64,000 bases of DNA from JBPRGH01 sp051418055 (GCA_051418055.1 JBPRGH010000002.1:61766-125765), one strand, 5' to 3'. Numbered from the stretch's first letter, positions 9,089 to 18,263 are shown. The notes: generated from the sequence alone by a model not told the origin. Numbers and translations: made by a program.

Positions 9089-9985
9089 TTAATATAATTC
9101 GTCTAAAGACATATTTAAATATTTATTCACAGCCCTAAAGGTACTAAGAATTCCAATGAAGGCACCAACTCCGAGTAAAGAAGCTAATAAAATATAGATC
9201 TCATTAGTCTCCTGAAGTAATTGCAGGTCTTCTACCTGAGTATAGCTATACTGCATAACAAAATATAATGCAGCAGATGCGATTATGCCGGCAATAATAC
9301 CATGCCACATTGACCTGACGATAAACGGACGCTGTATAAAACCTCTGGTTGCACCTATCAGCTGCATACTCCTTATCAGGAAACGCTGGCTAAAAAGAGC
9401 AAGTTTGATGGTGTTATTTATTAAAAGCACTACCGCTATTATCAGAAGGATTGCAAAGCCTACAAGAAATAAGCTGATCTTGGTCAGGTTTTTATTAATA
9501 GACTGGATCAGGTTATCAACATAAACCACTTCAAATATCCCACTCATTTGCTCCAGCTCAGCTTTAATTTCTGCCATCTGCTGTGTACCATGATATTCAG
9601 GTGCAATATTTACAAGAAAAGCATCATGTAAAGGGTTATCGCCTAAAAACGTGGTAAAATCTTCCCCTGTGGCTTCAATAAAATCCTTGGCTGCCTCTTC
9701 TTTACTAATAAATTTAACTACGGGTTTATCTTGTTTCTGCAGAACATAATCCTTGGCGTAAAGAGACTTCTGGATCTTTGTCTTTTCTCCCGGAGAAATA
9801 TTCCTTTTCAGGTATACCTGTATTTCAACATTTTCACGGATGATCTGGGTTAGCTTGTTGGTGTGTAAAACCAGCAGCCCGAACAGACCTATAACAAACA
9901 GTGCAAGAGTAATACTTAGCACCACATTTAGAAAGGGATAGCTTCCCAGTGTTTTCCGTTTATGAGGTTTTGGATTATCTGCCAC
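9089..9985 (-). CDS. ftsX: Cell division protein FtsX
   Basis: The protein has 298 residues with the FtsX topology: one N-terminal membrane helix (about 19-43), a periplasmic domain of roughly 120 residues, and three C-terminal helices within an FtsX/MacB-type permease domain. FtsX works with the ATPase FtsE to control septal peptidoglycan hydrolysis through a periplasmic partner. The start codon is GTG, three bases after the preceding gene, and no better ATG precedes the first membrane helix. No ftsE is present nearby, which is common in this phylum. Confidence 0.92.
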   Translation of the reverse strand: MADNPKPHKRKTLGSYPFLNVVLSITLALFVIGLFGLLVLHTNKLTQIIRENVEIQVYLKRNISPGEKTKIQKSLYAKDYVLQKQDKPVVKFISKEEAAKDFIEATGEDFTTFLGDNPLHDAFLVNIAPEYHGTQQMAEIKAELEQMSGIFEVVYVDNLIQSINKNLTKISLFLVGFAILLIIAVVLLINNTIKLALFSQRFLIRSMQLIGATRGFIQRPFIVRSMWHGIIAGIIASAALYFVMQYSYTQVEDLQLLQETNEIYILLASLLGVGAFIGILSTFRAVNKYLNMSLDELY

Positions 9986-9988
9986 TGA

Positions 9989-10897
9989 TTATTTAATTTG
10001 AAATACGCCTGTTCCCATCAGATAGTCATCGGTATAGACTTCAATATTATAAATGCCGTCTTCCCAGTCACTACCTTTGATATAGGTAAAGCTTAATTTT
10101 TTTAATTCACGGTCATAAAGGATCTCTTGCTTTGCGGTATAGAACATCTCTTTCCCATCAACCATGAAAGTCCCTGAGCCTTTATCTACATCAAAGATCA
10201 CATCCCCATTTTGATCGACAATGCGGATCATTATATCTTTTCCTTCAACGGGGGCAACTTTATTTTCAGGAATAACAAATTGAACTTTTAACTCATCAAT
10301 ATGTCGGTTTTTAAAAGGAGATTCACGTTCCTTACCTCTGCGGTTTACGGCCCATACGTTAACATTCTCGGCACGGAGCTGAGAGGCTACTTTAACCTTT
10401 TCTGTTAATTCTTCTTTTGTTTTACCAAGTTCCTGAATTTGGGTACTCAAAACATTTTTCTCTTCCTTTAACTCAGTATTGCTTGCTAATAGCTCTTCAT
10501 TTACCTTTTGTAGCCTGTCGATTTCCTTATCTTTACGATTAAGAAGTTCCTCATATCCGTCTACTTTATTGCGTAATGTGGCTATTGTAGATGCATTAGC
10601 CCTACGTGTACGGTTAAGCTCAGCTTCAACTTCAGCTTTTGCTTGTTGTAATTCTTCGATGTCACCACCCAGACTATCAATTTGTGCAATCTTTTCGTCA
10701 AGTTCCCGGCTAATGTCAGTAAGGCGCTGCATCTGCGTTGCCAGCTCCTGTTCAGTGGTAGCTACAGTTTCAGTAAGATCCTCTTTTTTCTGATGATCCA
10801 TGTAAATTTTTATGCCCTGGATGATTACAATAATTGCCAGGATTGCTATAATAATTGCAGTTTTGTTGCTCTTTTTATTTTCAGGTGTTTCAGCCAT
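9989..10897 (-). CDS. Membrane-anchored coiled-coil protein upstream of ftsX
   Basis: The protein has 302 residues. It has a short cytoplasmic tail, one membrane helix (about 13-32), a long coiled coil (about 38-175, rich in Glu, Lys, Leu and Gln heptads), and a C-terminal beta-rich domain (about 185-302) ending in DYLMGTGVFQIK. I do not recognise a named family. Its stop codon is three bases before the ftsX GTG start, so the two are almost certainly co-translated. The architecture recalls the coiled-coil partner (EnvC-like) that FtsX holds in the periplasm, but no LytM/peptidase domain is present; a functional analogy is only inference. Confidence 0.8.
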   Translation of the reverse strand: MAETPENKKSNKTAIIIAILAIIVIIQGIKIYMDHQKKEDLTETVATTEQELATQMQRLTDISRELDEKIAQIDSLGGDIEELQQAKAEVEAELNRTRRANASTIATLRNKVDGYEELLNRKDKEIDRLQKVNEELLASNTELKEEKNVLSTQIQELGKTKEELTEKVKVASQLRAENVNVWAVNRRGKERESPFKNRHIDELKVQFVIPENKVAPVEGKDIMIRIVDQNGDVIFDVDKGSGTFMVDGKEMFYTAKQEILYDRELKKLSFTYIKGSDWEDGIYNIEVYTDDYLMGTGVFQIK

Positions 10898-10971
10898 TGA
10901 TACCTTTGTTTTATAATTTTCAAAAATAGTAGTAAATATGCTATTAACGTAATAAATAGCAATTTTTATAT

Positions 10972-11562
10972 ATGGATGTCAAACATAATTCCAGTTATTG
11001 GACGCAGCGATATGAAAGCGGGCAGACCCAATGGGATGCCGGAGGTATCACAACTCCTCTGAAAGCATATTTCGGCCAGCTGGAGGATAAGACATGTAAA
11101 ATCCTAATCCCTGGCTGTGGCAATGCTTATGAAGCGGCATATTTACATGAAAAGGGGTTTGAAAATGTTTATCTGGCTGATATTTCTGAATATCCCCTAA
11201 AAAAATTCACTGAACAATATCCTGGCTTTCCAAAGGAACATATTTTACATGCTGATTTTTTTGAGTTAAAGCAGGGGTATGACCTGATCATTGAGCAGAC
11301 ATTCTTTTGCGCCCTGTCACCGGATCTTCGTGCTGGATATGCTAAAAAATGTTTTGAGCTCCTTAAGCCTGCAGGTCATATTGTGGGGGTACTTTTTGAT
11401 GCAGAATTAAATAAAGATCATCCTCCTTATGGTGGCCATCCTGATGAATATGTTGAATATTTTAGGCCCTACTTTGTTTTTCATACATGGGAAAGATGCT
11501 ATAATTCCATAGCTCCGAGGGCAGGCCGTGAATGGTTTATAAATCTTGTTAAACCTGCATAA
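10972..11562 (+). CDS. TPMT-family SAM-dependent methyltransferase
   Basis: The protein has 196 residues. The N-terminal YWTQRYESGQTQWD segment and SAM-binding motif LIPGCGNAYEAAYLHEKGF match the thiopurine S-methyltransferase superfamily, as does the central QTFFCALSPDLRAGYAKKC. Members methylate sulfur, selenium or tellurium compounds, or halides; the real substrate is unknown. It is divergent from the coiled-coil/ftsX run with about 75 bases between them, and converges with the next gene, leaving almost no intergenic space. Confidence 0.87.
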   Translation: MDVKHNSSYWTQRYESGQTQWDAGGITTPLKAYFGQLEDKTCKILIPGCGNAYEAAYLHEKGFENVYLADISEYPLKKFTEQYPGFPKEHILHADFFELKQGYDLIIEQTFFCALSPDLRAGYAKKCFELLKPAGHIVGVLFDAELNKDHPPYGGHPDEYVEYFRPYFVFHTWERCYNSIAPRAGREWFINLVKPA

Positions 11563-11566
11563 AATT

Positions 11567-12340
11567 TTAAAATTTCAGGGCCAGATGCTGCCTGTTCAGA
11601 TCAGTATTAAATAAAACAATGCCGCATTTATACAGGTCAAAGGTGACAATAACAGAGGGGTCGGTTTTTATTTTTTCCCATGCTTTGCCCATTTCTTCAG
11701 ACCAGTAAATATCATCAAAAATAAAGATGGAGTTTTTATCGGCCTTTGTTTTACAAAGATCAAAATATTTTAATGTAGCCTCATATGTGTGATTCGCATC
11801 AAAAAAAACAAAAGGCAATTTTTTGATGTCGATTATGAAATTCGGCAGTGTGTGGTTTATGTCTCCGGCGATCATTTTAATATTTTTTCTCCTTAGCTGA
11901 GAAATATGGCTTTGTGCAAGAGTGATCAGTGATTGAGCGCCTTCAAATGTATAAACCTGCTTCTCTCCCTCAGACATATACAAAGCATTAATTCCGAGAG
12001 AGGTGCCAAGCTCGACCACAATTTCAGGTTGGAAAAAGCGGATCATACGATAATAAAGCAGGCTATATTTTTTTGTGCTAAGGCTTACTTTAGCAAGATC
12101 TTTTACCCGTACTTGTCGCTTTAAGCTTGAAGATCCTGCACCCGGATCATTATAGGATAAAACAGTTGGATCTTTTAACAGTTTCTCTCTTAACCTTTCA
12201 TATTCTGGGAAAGAATTATTTGAATCTGATATGATCACCTTTGTATAAAGATCATATAGAAAAGGGGAGTGCAGAGAATGCTCATTCACCTCATTTAACC
12301 AATAGGTTATGAATTTTTTAATTCGAAATAAAGTATCCAC
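11567..12340 (-). CDS. Class I SAM-dependent methyltransferase, substrate unknown
   Basis: The protein has 257 residues. Motif I is VVELGTSLGINALYMS (about 108-123), motif II lies around YTFEGAQS, and FVFFDANHTYEATLKYF resembles the motif of O-methyltransferase-like (caffeoyl-CoA type) enzymes, as does IFIFDDIYWSEEM. The start is GTG inside the TAG stop of apaG (TAGTG), so the genes are translationally coupled. No substrate can be deduced. Confidence 0.8.
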   Translation of the reverse strand: MDTLFRIKKFITYWLNEVNEHSLHSPFLYDLYTKVIISDSNNSFPEYERLREKLLKDPTVLSYNDPGAGSSSLKRQVRVKDLAKVSLSTKKYSLLYYRMIRFFQPEIVVELGTSLGINALYMSEGEKQVYTFEGAQSLITLAQSHISQLRRKNIKMIAGDINHTLPNFIIDIKKLPFVFFDANHTYEATLKYFDLCKTKADKNSIFIFDDIYWSEEMGKAWEKIKTDPSVIVTFDLYKCGIVLFNTDLNRQHLALKF

Positions 12341-12726
12341 TAATTAAGTTTAAAGGGGGCAATCATTGAGAAGGCAGGTATGGTAGCCTTAAACTGGTGC
12401 AGATCTACCAGGCGCTCAAGAAGATATGTTCCATACATTTTTCCAAGACCGGATTTTAAATTACAACCAGAGACATATTGATGGAAATTGCCGGGTTCAA
12501 TCACAGGTTGCTGACCTACTACACCTTCACCTTCTACTTCACGAACTTTATAACCGGCATCATTAATATACCAATGCCTTCTTAGAAGCTGAATAGTATG
12601 CTCACTTTGATTTTCTATTGTAATGCGATAAGTAAAGACATAATGATATTGACTGGGGCTGGAATATTCAGGTTGATATTCCGTCTCCACCGTGATCTTA
12701 ATCCCCTGGGTTATCTCTGTCACCAT
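12340..12726 (-). CDS. apaG: ApaG (DUF525) domain protein
   Basis: The protein has 128 residues from the chosen ATG at 12726; the frame is open to an ATG at 12750, but the shorter form matches the usual 125-130 length. It is a single ApaG fibronectin-like domain: VFTYRITIENQSEHTIQLL, RHWYINDAGY, and YVSGCNLKSGLGKMYGTY. ApaG is associated with Co2+/Mg2+ resistance in enterobacteria; its biochemical function is not firmly known. It is coupled to the downstream methyltransferase gene. Confidence 0.92.
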   Translation of the reverse strand: MVTEITQGIKITVETEYQPEYSSPSQYHYVFTYRITIENQSEHTIQLLRRHWYINDAGYKVREVEGEGVVGQQPVIEPGNFHQYVSGCNLKSGLGKMYGTYLLERLVDLHQFKATIPAFSMIAPFKLN

Positions 12727-12809
12727 ACCTTTTCTAAATATTCGCGTCATATTGTGTTGGTAATATAAGAAGTTTTTATTTTGGCAGAAAATTATTTAGC
12801 CTGTTTTTA

Positions 12810-13472
12810 ATGAATGTAAAGATAGAACCATCCTGGGGAATAAAGCTGCAGGAAGAGTTTAAAAAAACCTATTTTAATGACCTGGTGGATTTCGTAAAAA
12901 AGGAATACACACAGACAACAGTTTACCCGCCAGGTAAAGAGATATTTAATGCATTTGACCATTGTAGCTTTAATGATGTACGCGTAGTTATTATCGGACA
13001 GGATCCATATCATGGTCCGGGACAGGCTCATGGTTTGTGCTTTTCTGTACGGGATGGAATAAAACAACCTCCTTCACTTAAAAATATATTTAAAGAATTA
13101 AAAGCAGATGTAGGAAAAGAAATTCCTGCCACAGGTGATTTGACACACTGGGCTGACCAGGGGGTATTATTATTAAATGCTACTCTTACAGTTCGGGCAC
13201 ATGCTGCCGGATCACACCAAAAAAGAGGGTGGGAAGAATTTACTGATGCAGTAATACATGCAATTTCGACAGAAAAAGAACAAGTAGTTTTTCTGTTATG
13301 GGGTGCATATGCCCAAAAGAAAGGAGCTGTTATTGACCGTAAGCGTCATTTTGTTCTTGAAGCTGCCCACCCTTCACCATTTTCAGCACATAATGGATTT
13401 TTTGGCTGCCGGCATTTTAGCAAGACTAATGAATTTTTGGTTGGGAAAGATTTGAAACCAATCGACTGGTAA
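12810..13472 (+). CDS. ung: Uracil-DNA glycosylase, family 1
   Basis: The protein has 220 residues, the normal family-1 size. The catalytic water-activating motif GQDPYHGPGQAHG carries Asp65. The C-terminal HPSPFSAHNGFFGCRHF contains the catalytic histidine and the minor-groove loop. It removes uracil from DNA to start base excision repair. It is monocistronic and divergent from apaG, with about 60-85 bases for a promoter. Confidence 0.97.
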   Translation: MNVKIEPSWGIKLQEEFKKTYFNDLVDFVKKEYTQTTVYPPGKEIFNAFDHCSFNDVRVVIIGQDPYHGPGQAHGLCFSVRDGIKQPPSLKNIFKELKADVGKEIPATGDLTHWADQGVLLLNATLTVRAHAAGSHQKRGWEEFTDAVIHAISTEKEQVVFLLWGAYAQKKGAVIDRKRHFVLEAAHPSPFSAHNGFFGCRHFSKTNEFLVGKDLKPIDW

Positions 13473-13616
13473 ATCCTTATTTCTTTAGTAGCTCTGATAC
13501 AGTTTATGTAGTTAACCTCAGCTAATTTAATTATATTGAGATTTAACTAACAATTACTAATTGCTGGGGGAACATCGGCAAACAGGTTTATTAAATTTAA
13601 TTAAATAGGGCTACAA

Positions 13617-14522
13617 ATGGCAGTACAGCAGGATTTAGATTTCACATATACGACTATTGACGAAATTTTTCGATTAAGTATTGGGGAATCCGGAGATTAC
13701 AGCGGTTCAAAATATGATGGCGATTTTTCAATGACCCTAGAGGAAGCGCAGAGAGCCAAGCATAAATTTATTGCTGATAGCCTGAACATTAAAGAAGGGA
13801 GTAAAGTGCTGGATATGGCTTGCGGATGGGGACCTTTTTCAAAATATATTACTGAAGAAAGAGGAGCAACAAGTATAGGCCTAACACTTTCAGAAGGTCA
13901 GGCAGCAGCATGTCAGAAGAATGGCCTTAATGTGATCGTTAAAGATTGCCGCTATATAAAGCCTAAAGATTTCGGAACATTCGATGCTATTGTTTGCATA
14001 GGTGGTTTAGAGCATTTCTGCTCAGTGGAAGAATGGAGAGAGGGAAAGCAGGAGGAGGTTTATCGTAATTTCTTTAATACAATTCATGAGCTGCTATCAG
14101 TAGGGGGCAGATTTTATATGCAGACGATGGTCTTCAGTAAAAATATGGTTGATTTTGAAGAAATAAGTGTTGATGCTGAGAAATTATCCGCCGGGCACCT
14201 ATGTGCCTTAATGATAAAACAGTTTCCGGGTTCCTGGTTGCCTTATGGTCCGGAGATGGTGATAAGGAATGCTGAACCTAAATTTAAACTGATCTCTAAG
14301 AGCAGCGGAAGGCTTGATTACATTGAAACCATAAAGCAGTGGAGGAAGAAATTCAGGAAATTTCACCTGAAGAAATATTTGTTGTATTTTAAATTACTGT
14401 TAAGATATGTAACTGATAAAGAATTCAGGCATCAGGTAGAGGTTTTTAAGATCAGCCCAAATAAGGTCTGTTTTGAAAAAGAAATAATGGATCACTATAG
14501 GTTGGTTTTTGAAAAAGTTTAA
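13617..14522 (+). CDS. Cyclopropane-fatty-acid-synthase-like SAM methyltransferase
   Basis: The protein has 301 residues. The SAM-binding motif is VLDMACGWGPFSKYI (about 63-77), followed by GLTLSEGQAAACQ and the IGGLEHF segment, which match the CFA synthase / mycolic-acid cyclopropane synthase family. True CFA synthases are about 380 residues with an N-terminal lipid-binding domain; this protein has only a short N-terminal part. It may act on membrane lipids or a small molecule. The C-terminal basic patch (KKFRKFHLKKYLL) could contact membranes. Confidence 0.82.
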   Translation: MAVQQDLDFTYTTIDEIFRLSIGESGDYSGSKYDGDFSMTLEEAQRAKHKFIADSLNIKEGSKVLDMACGWGPFSKYITEERGATSIGLTLSEGQAAACQKNGLNVIVKDCRYIKPKDFGTFDAIVCIGGLEHFCSVEEWREGKQEEVYRNFFNTIHELLSVGGRFYMQTMVFSKNMVDFEEISVDAEKLSAGHLCALMIKQFPGSWLPYGPEMVIRNAEPKFKLISKSSGRLDYIETIKQWRKKFRKFHLKKYLLYFKLLLRYVTDKEFRHQVEVFKISPNKVCFEKEIMDHYRLVFEKV

Positions 14523-14584
14523 CCCATTCAAATAAACAATTCTCCATTTTTATAATAAGTAGAGGCTGTTTTTTAAAGATATTG

Positions 14585-14592
14585 TAGTTTTG
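14585..14592 (+). promoter_or_regulatory. Candidate -7 element (TAGTTTTG) for the DUF2490 gene
   Basis: TAGTTTTG matches the Bacteroidota -7 consensus TAnnTTTG exactly and lies about 43 bases before the ATG at 14636. No clear TTTG -33 element is seen at the expected distance. Confidence 0.4.
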
Positions 14593-14635
14593 CGCTTTCA
14601 TTTTTTAAACTATAAAAAGCTGATTGCGGAGAATT

Positions 14636-15337
14636 ATGAGAATTCAGATCGTTCTTTTTTTATTATTTTTTATCTTTTCGTTCCTGCCAAATAAGTCTTA
14701 CGGGCAATTTGATGAAGATCAAACAGGAGCATGGTATATGTATTTCTGGAATACAAAGATAGGAGATGGTCCACTTGGTTTTCAGGGTGATATTCAATAT
14801 CGAAACTGGGATTTAATTGGTGACCTGGAGCAGCTTTTGATCCGTGGAGGTGTCACTTATAAACCGGAAAATGCACAGGTAATGTTTACTTTAGGGTATG
14901 GAAATATAACAACCGGACAATTTGGATCCAGTGATGATACTTTCCATGAGAGCCGTATTTATCAGGAGGCATTGTTGCCACATAAAGTAGCTGAGCGTTT
15001 TTTATTAACCCATCGCTTTAGATATGAGCAACGGTGGGTGGAAGGCCAGGATTTCAGGACGCGATACCGTTATAACCTATTTTTAAATATTCCTTTTAAT
15101 AAAGCTGATCTTTCACCCGGAGCAGTTTATTTAGCATTATATAATGAACTGTTTATTAATGGCCAGCGCGAAATAGGAAATGGTAGGGAAGTTGAGCTAT
15201 TTGATCGCAACCGTGCATATATTGCTTTGGGATATACTATTAAAGAAGGGTTACGCACTCAACTTGGATTTATGGAACAGACTACGGATAACTGGAGCAA
15301 GGGTCAGCTACAGGTGAGTTTGCATCATTCTTTTTAA
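14636..15337 (+). CDS. DUF2490 outer-membrane beta-barrel protein
   Basis: The protein has 233 residues from the ATG at 14636. The frame can be extended to a TTG at 14624, but GCGGAGAA just before the ATG looks like a ribosome site and the ATG starts a clean signal peptide, cut after KSYG. The mature protein alternates hydrophobic and polar residues and has many aromatic strand ends (WYMYFWNTKIG, YRYNLFLNIPF, RAYIALGYTI), consistent with a small barrel. The family has no established function. Confidence 0.85.
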   Translation: MRIQIVLFLLFFIFSFLPNKSYGQFDEDQTGAWYMYFWNTKIGDGPLGFQGDIQYRNWDLIGDLEQLLIRGGVTYKPENAQVMFTLGYGNITTGQFGSSDDTFHESRIYQEALLPHKVAERFLLTHRFRYEQRWVEGQDFRTRYRYNLFLNIPFNKADLSPGAVYLALYNELFINGQREIGNGREVELFDRNRAYIALGYTIKEGLRTQLGFMEQTTDNWSKGQLQVSLHHSF

Positions 15338-15389
15338 AAAGGAGTTGTAATTATTTAAATTAGCAGATCATCTAAGATATTTTTCTGCT

Positions 15390-15884
15390 ATGAAATATTC
15401 CGATTCCTACTCGTGTCACCTCTCCGGTGTAAATTATATTGACATAGCTTATTTGCCAAAAATTTTTATAAAATGCATGCCTAAATCCATGGAAGCTTTA
15501 ATAATGCTTCGGGAATTAATGGCCAAAAAGATCGGGTTGAAAACGGCTGAAGGTCGAAAAAGTATTTTAAAAGAGCTTGAAGAGTTTGATGGAAATGTAG
15601 GAAGTAAGATCGGTCTATTCGAAGTTGTTGAAAGATCAGAGGATAAATTGATTACCGGACAGAATGATACGCATCTGGATTTTAGATTACTTTTTTTAGT
15701 TGAAAGAGGAAATCCTCAAAAAATCACACTTACGACAGAAGTAATTACTCATAATCTGCTAGGCAATATTTATTTCTTATTTGTTATGCCAATGCATAAA
15801 TTAATAATGCCCTGGGTTTTAAAAAGGATGAAAAGGAGATTGGAGCAGGAGAGGGTAATGGATCTATCAGATCATGCGATTTGA
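15390..15884 (+). CDS. DUF2867 domain protein
   Basis: The protein has 164 residues with no signal peptide or membrane helix apart from a hydrophobic patch near LLGNIYFLFVMPMHKLI. The GLFEVVERSEDKLITGQNDTH segment and the beta strand RLLFLVERG fit DUF2867, a small domain of unknown function also seen fused to NAD(P)-binding sugar-nucleotide epimerase-like proteins. The family call is from memory of the pattern. The gene is weakly linked to the preceding gene. Confidence 0.7.
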   Translation: MKYSDSYSCHLSGVNYIDIAYLPKIFIKCMPKSMEALIMLRELMAKKIGLKTAEGRKSILKELEEFDGNVGSKIGLFEVVERSEDKLITGQNDTHLDFRLLFLVERGNPQKITLTTEVITHNLLGNIYFLFVMPMHKLIMPWVLKRMKRRLEQERVMDLSDHAI

Positions 15885-15910
15885 AAAGCGGCAGAGACAA
15901 TTTTGAAAAA

Positions 15911-16306
15911 TTAGTTAATCCTTTGCTCGATCTCTTCAATTTTGCGGTCAATATTTTGAATAACTCTGTTGATATCATTCAGCACATCACCATCATCAAA
16001 TCTAAGGATATGGAATCCAGCTTCAATTAAATGTTGCTCTCTGATCTTATCTTTTTGAATAACTTCAGGAAATGTATGGGTGATACCATCAACTTCAATT
16101 ATAAGCTTTAGCTCCTTGCACATGAAATCAGCAATATATTTTAAAACAGGTCTTTGTCTCCTGAATCCATAGCCTTTACGCATTCTGGCTTTTAAAGCAT
16201 ATTTCCAGAGGCAGGCTTCAGCTTTAGTCATTGATTTGCGAAGTTTATTCGCGTAAGGCTGGAGCTTTTTATTGTAGGCGTAGTAGTTTTCTTTGTCGGC
16301 TTTCAT
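15911..16306 (-). CDS. DUF559 (Vsr-like endonuclease fold) protein
   Basis: The protein has about 131 residues from the ATG at 16306. The core LRKSMTKAEACLWKYALKAR, then YIADFMCKELKLIIEVDG and ILRFDDGDVLND, is the DUF559 nuclease-like fold related to very-short-patch repair endonucleases; the Asp/Glu of ADFMCKELKLIIEVDG would be active-site residues. The frame stays open to 16375, adding 23 residues with a PPHGGGTKGGG run that is encoded by the left arm of an adjacent G-rich inverted repeat, so the shorter start is more credible. Biological role unknown; such genes are often found as isolated singletons. Confidence 0.82.
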   Translation of the reverse strand: MKADKENYYAYNKKLQPYANKLRKSMTKAEACLWKYALKARMRKGYGFRRQRPVLKYIADFMCKELKLIIEVDGITHTFPEVIQKDKIREQHLIEAGFHILRFDDGDVLNDINRVIQNIDRKIEEIEQRIN

Positions 16307-16307
16307 G

Positions 16308-16448
16308 CCTCCCCCTTTTGTTCCCCCTCCATGAGGTGGATAGTTTCGAGCTAATTTAATATAAAAAATATTCATTTTTTATATTAAATTTTCGCTAAAG
16401 CTAGCTCTGCTAGAAATACTATCCCCCGCTGGCGGGGGCAGGGGGTGG
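16308..16448. repeat. Long imperfect inverted repeat with G-rich arms, copy 1
   Basis: The left arm (16308-16330) is CCTCCCCC-TTTTGTT-CCCCCTCC. The right arm (16431-16448) is GGCGGGGGCAGGGGGTGG and sits in a perfect small hairpin CCCCCGC-TG-GCGGGGG. At the centre is a perfect 17-bp palindrome (16353-16369 with 16374-16390, 4-base loop) made of A and T. The left arm overlaps the possible N-terminal extension of the DUF559 frame. Arm sequence and layout match the element at 18264-18448. Confidence 0.8.
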
Positions 16449-16469
16449 CATGAAGCTCTTTTTACAACT

Positions 16470-18113
16470 CTACACCTTCACCTTCTTCTCAATCTCCTTC
16501 AGATTCTCCATTTTCTTATTTCTGAGGAATCCATTGATATCTTCGAAATGTTCTTTTACCCGCTTTTGGCCAAATTCAAAAACTTTTGTGGCAAGGCCAT
16601 CCAGGAAGTCCCTGTCGTGAGAAACCAGGATTAAAGTACCGTCAAAATCATTAAGGGCATTTTTTAGGATATCTTTGGTTTTTATATCCAGGTGATTAGT
16701 TGGCTCATCTAGTATTAGCAGGTTAACAGGTTCTAAAAGTAATTTTATCATTGCCAAGCGTGTTTTTTCACCACCGGAAAGCACCTTTACTTTTTTGTCT
16801 ATGGTTTCACCACTAAACATAAAAGCCCCTAAAATATCTTTGATCTTAGTGCGAATATCACCTACAGCAATCTGATCTACAGTCTGAAAAACCGTTAGCT
16901 CCTCATCCATTAAAGAAGCCTGATTCTGGGCGAAATAACCTATCTGTGAATTATGCCCCAGCTGGCATTTTCCTAGAAAGTCTATTTCTCCCATTATAGC
17001 TTTCACCATGGTAGATTTGCCTTCTCCGTTTTTACCAACAAAAGCTATTTTCTGGCCTCGTTCGATGGTCATTGAAGCATTTTGAAATACTACATGGTCT
17101 CCATATTTTTTAGTAAGGCCTTCAACAATAACCGGATATTGCCCTGATCGTGGGGCAGGAGGAAATTTTAAATTAAGAGCAGAAGTATCTATTTCATCAA
17201 CTTCTATCAGCTCCATTTTCTCCAGCATTTTTACGCGTGACTGTACCTGATTGGTTTTCGAGTAGGTTCCTTTAAACCTATCTATAAATGTCTGAATGTC
17301 GGCAATTTCTCTTTGCTGCTCTTCATAATGTTTTTGCTGCTGCTCTCTTCTTTCTTTACGAAGCTGTAAATAATGGGTGTAATTAACTTTATAATCATAG
17401 ATACGGCCCATCGTCACTTCTATGGTGCGGTTGGTAATATTATCAACAAAGGCTTTATCGTGGGAAATTACGATTACGGCTTTTGCATTATTCACCAGAA
17501 ACTCCTCCAGCCACTGAATTGATTCGATATCCAGGTGATTGGTCGGCTCATCCAGCAGGATCAGATCAGGTTTTTGAAGAAGGATCTTTGCCAATTCTAT
17601 CCGCATTCTCCAGCCGCCGCTGAATTCTTTTGTAGGGCGGTTGAAATCAGCACGTTGAAAACCTAATCCCCTTAATGTCTGCTCGACTTCTGCATCGAAA
17701 TTTATTTCTTCAATAGAGTAATACTTTTCACTCAGCTCGGTTACCTGCTCGATAATTTTATAATAATCTTCTGATTCATAATCGGTACGTGTTTCAAGTT
17801 GCTTGTTCAGCTCCTCAATTTTAGTTTTCATTCCCAATATTTTTGTGAATGCTTTTGAGGCCTCTTCAAATACTGTACAATTATCTTCTGTGAGCAGGTG
17901 CTGGGGAAGGTAGGCAATAATGGCATCTTTAGGTGCTGAAATTTTACCTTTGGTAGGTTTATTCACTCCTGCAATTATCTTTAGCAGGGTTGATTTTCCC
18001 GCCCCGTTTTTACCCATCAGGGCAATACGGTCATTATCATTTATATTAAAAGAAATGTTGCTGAAAAGAGAGGACCCACTAAATTCAACACCTACACCGT
18101 CTACTGAAATCAT
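16470..18113 (-). CDS. ABC-F family ATP-binding protein
   Basis: The protein has 547 residues with two ABC domains and no membrane segments. Walker A motifs are GKNGAGKSTLL (about 34) and GKNGEGKSTMV (about 358); signatures are FSGGWRMR and LSGGEKTRL; Walker B motifs are LILLDEPTNHLD and LLILDEPTNHLD. The charged linker between the domains (LRKERREQQQKHYEEQQ) is the P-site tRNA interaction motif region. ABC-F proteins act on the ribosome as translation factors or antibiotic-resistance protectors; this one looks like a housekeeping Uup/YbiT-type member. It is bracketed by two related inverted repeats. Confidence 0.93.
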   Translation of the reverse strand: MISVDGVGVEFSGSSLFSNISFNINDNDRIALMGKNGAGKSTLLKIIAGVNKPTKGKISAPKDAIIAYLPQHLLTEDNCTVFEEASKAFTKILGMKTKIEELNKQLETRTDYESEDYYKIIEQVTELSEKYYSIEEINFDAEVEQTLRGLGFQRADFNRPTKEFSGGWRMRIELAKILLQKPDLILLDEPTNHLDIESIQWLEEFLVNNAKAVIVISHDKAFVDNITNRTIEVTMGRIYDYKVNYTHYLQLRKERREQQQKHYEEQQREIADIQTFIDRFKGTYSKTNQVQSRVKMLEKMELIEVDEIDTSALNLKFPPAPRSGQYPVIVEGLTKKYGDHVVFQNASMTIERGQKIAFVGKNGEGKSTMVKAIMGEIDFLGKCQLGHNSQIGYFAQNQASLMDEELTVFQTVDQIAVGDIRTKIKDILGAFMFSGETIDKKVKVLSGGEKTRLAMIKLLLEPVNLLILDEPTNHLDIKTKDILKNALNDFDGTLILVSHDRDFLDGLATKVFEFGQKRVKEHFEDINGFLRNKKMENLKEIEKKVKV

Positions 18114-18263
18114 AGTTTATTTATAAAAGCTGCAAAGGTAATTTTATTCCTTAATGTTTTTTATCCGGAACAAAAAAACACCTTTAATTCGGAGGATAAC
18201 TTCAGGTGAAGAAAGATAGTTTCTATGATTGAAATTTTATTTTTTTGAAAGGGGGGTGTCAAT

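Noticed and set aside
10479..10793. Plus-strand open frame opposite the coiled-coil gene
   Set aside because: It is the antisense of a strongly supported coiled coil; Ser/Leu-rich composition is the usual shadow of Glu/Lys/Gln codons.
14624..14635. TTG start for the DUF2490 gene
   Set aside because: The ATG at 14636 is preceded by a purine-rich ribosome site and gives a more regular signal peptide.
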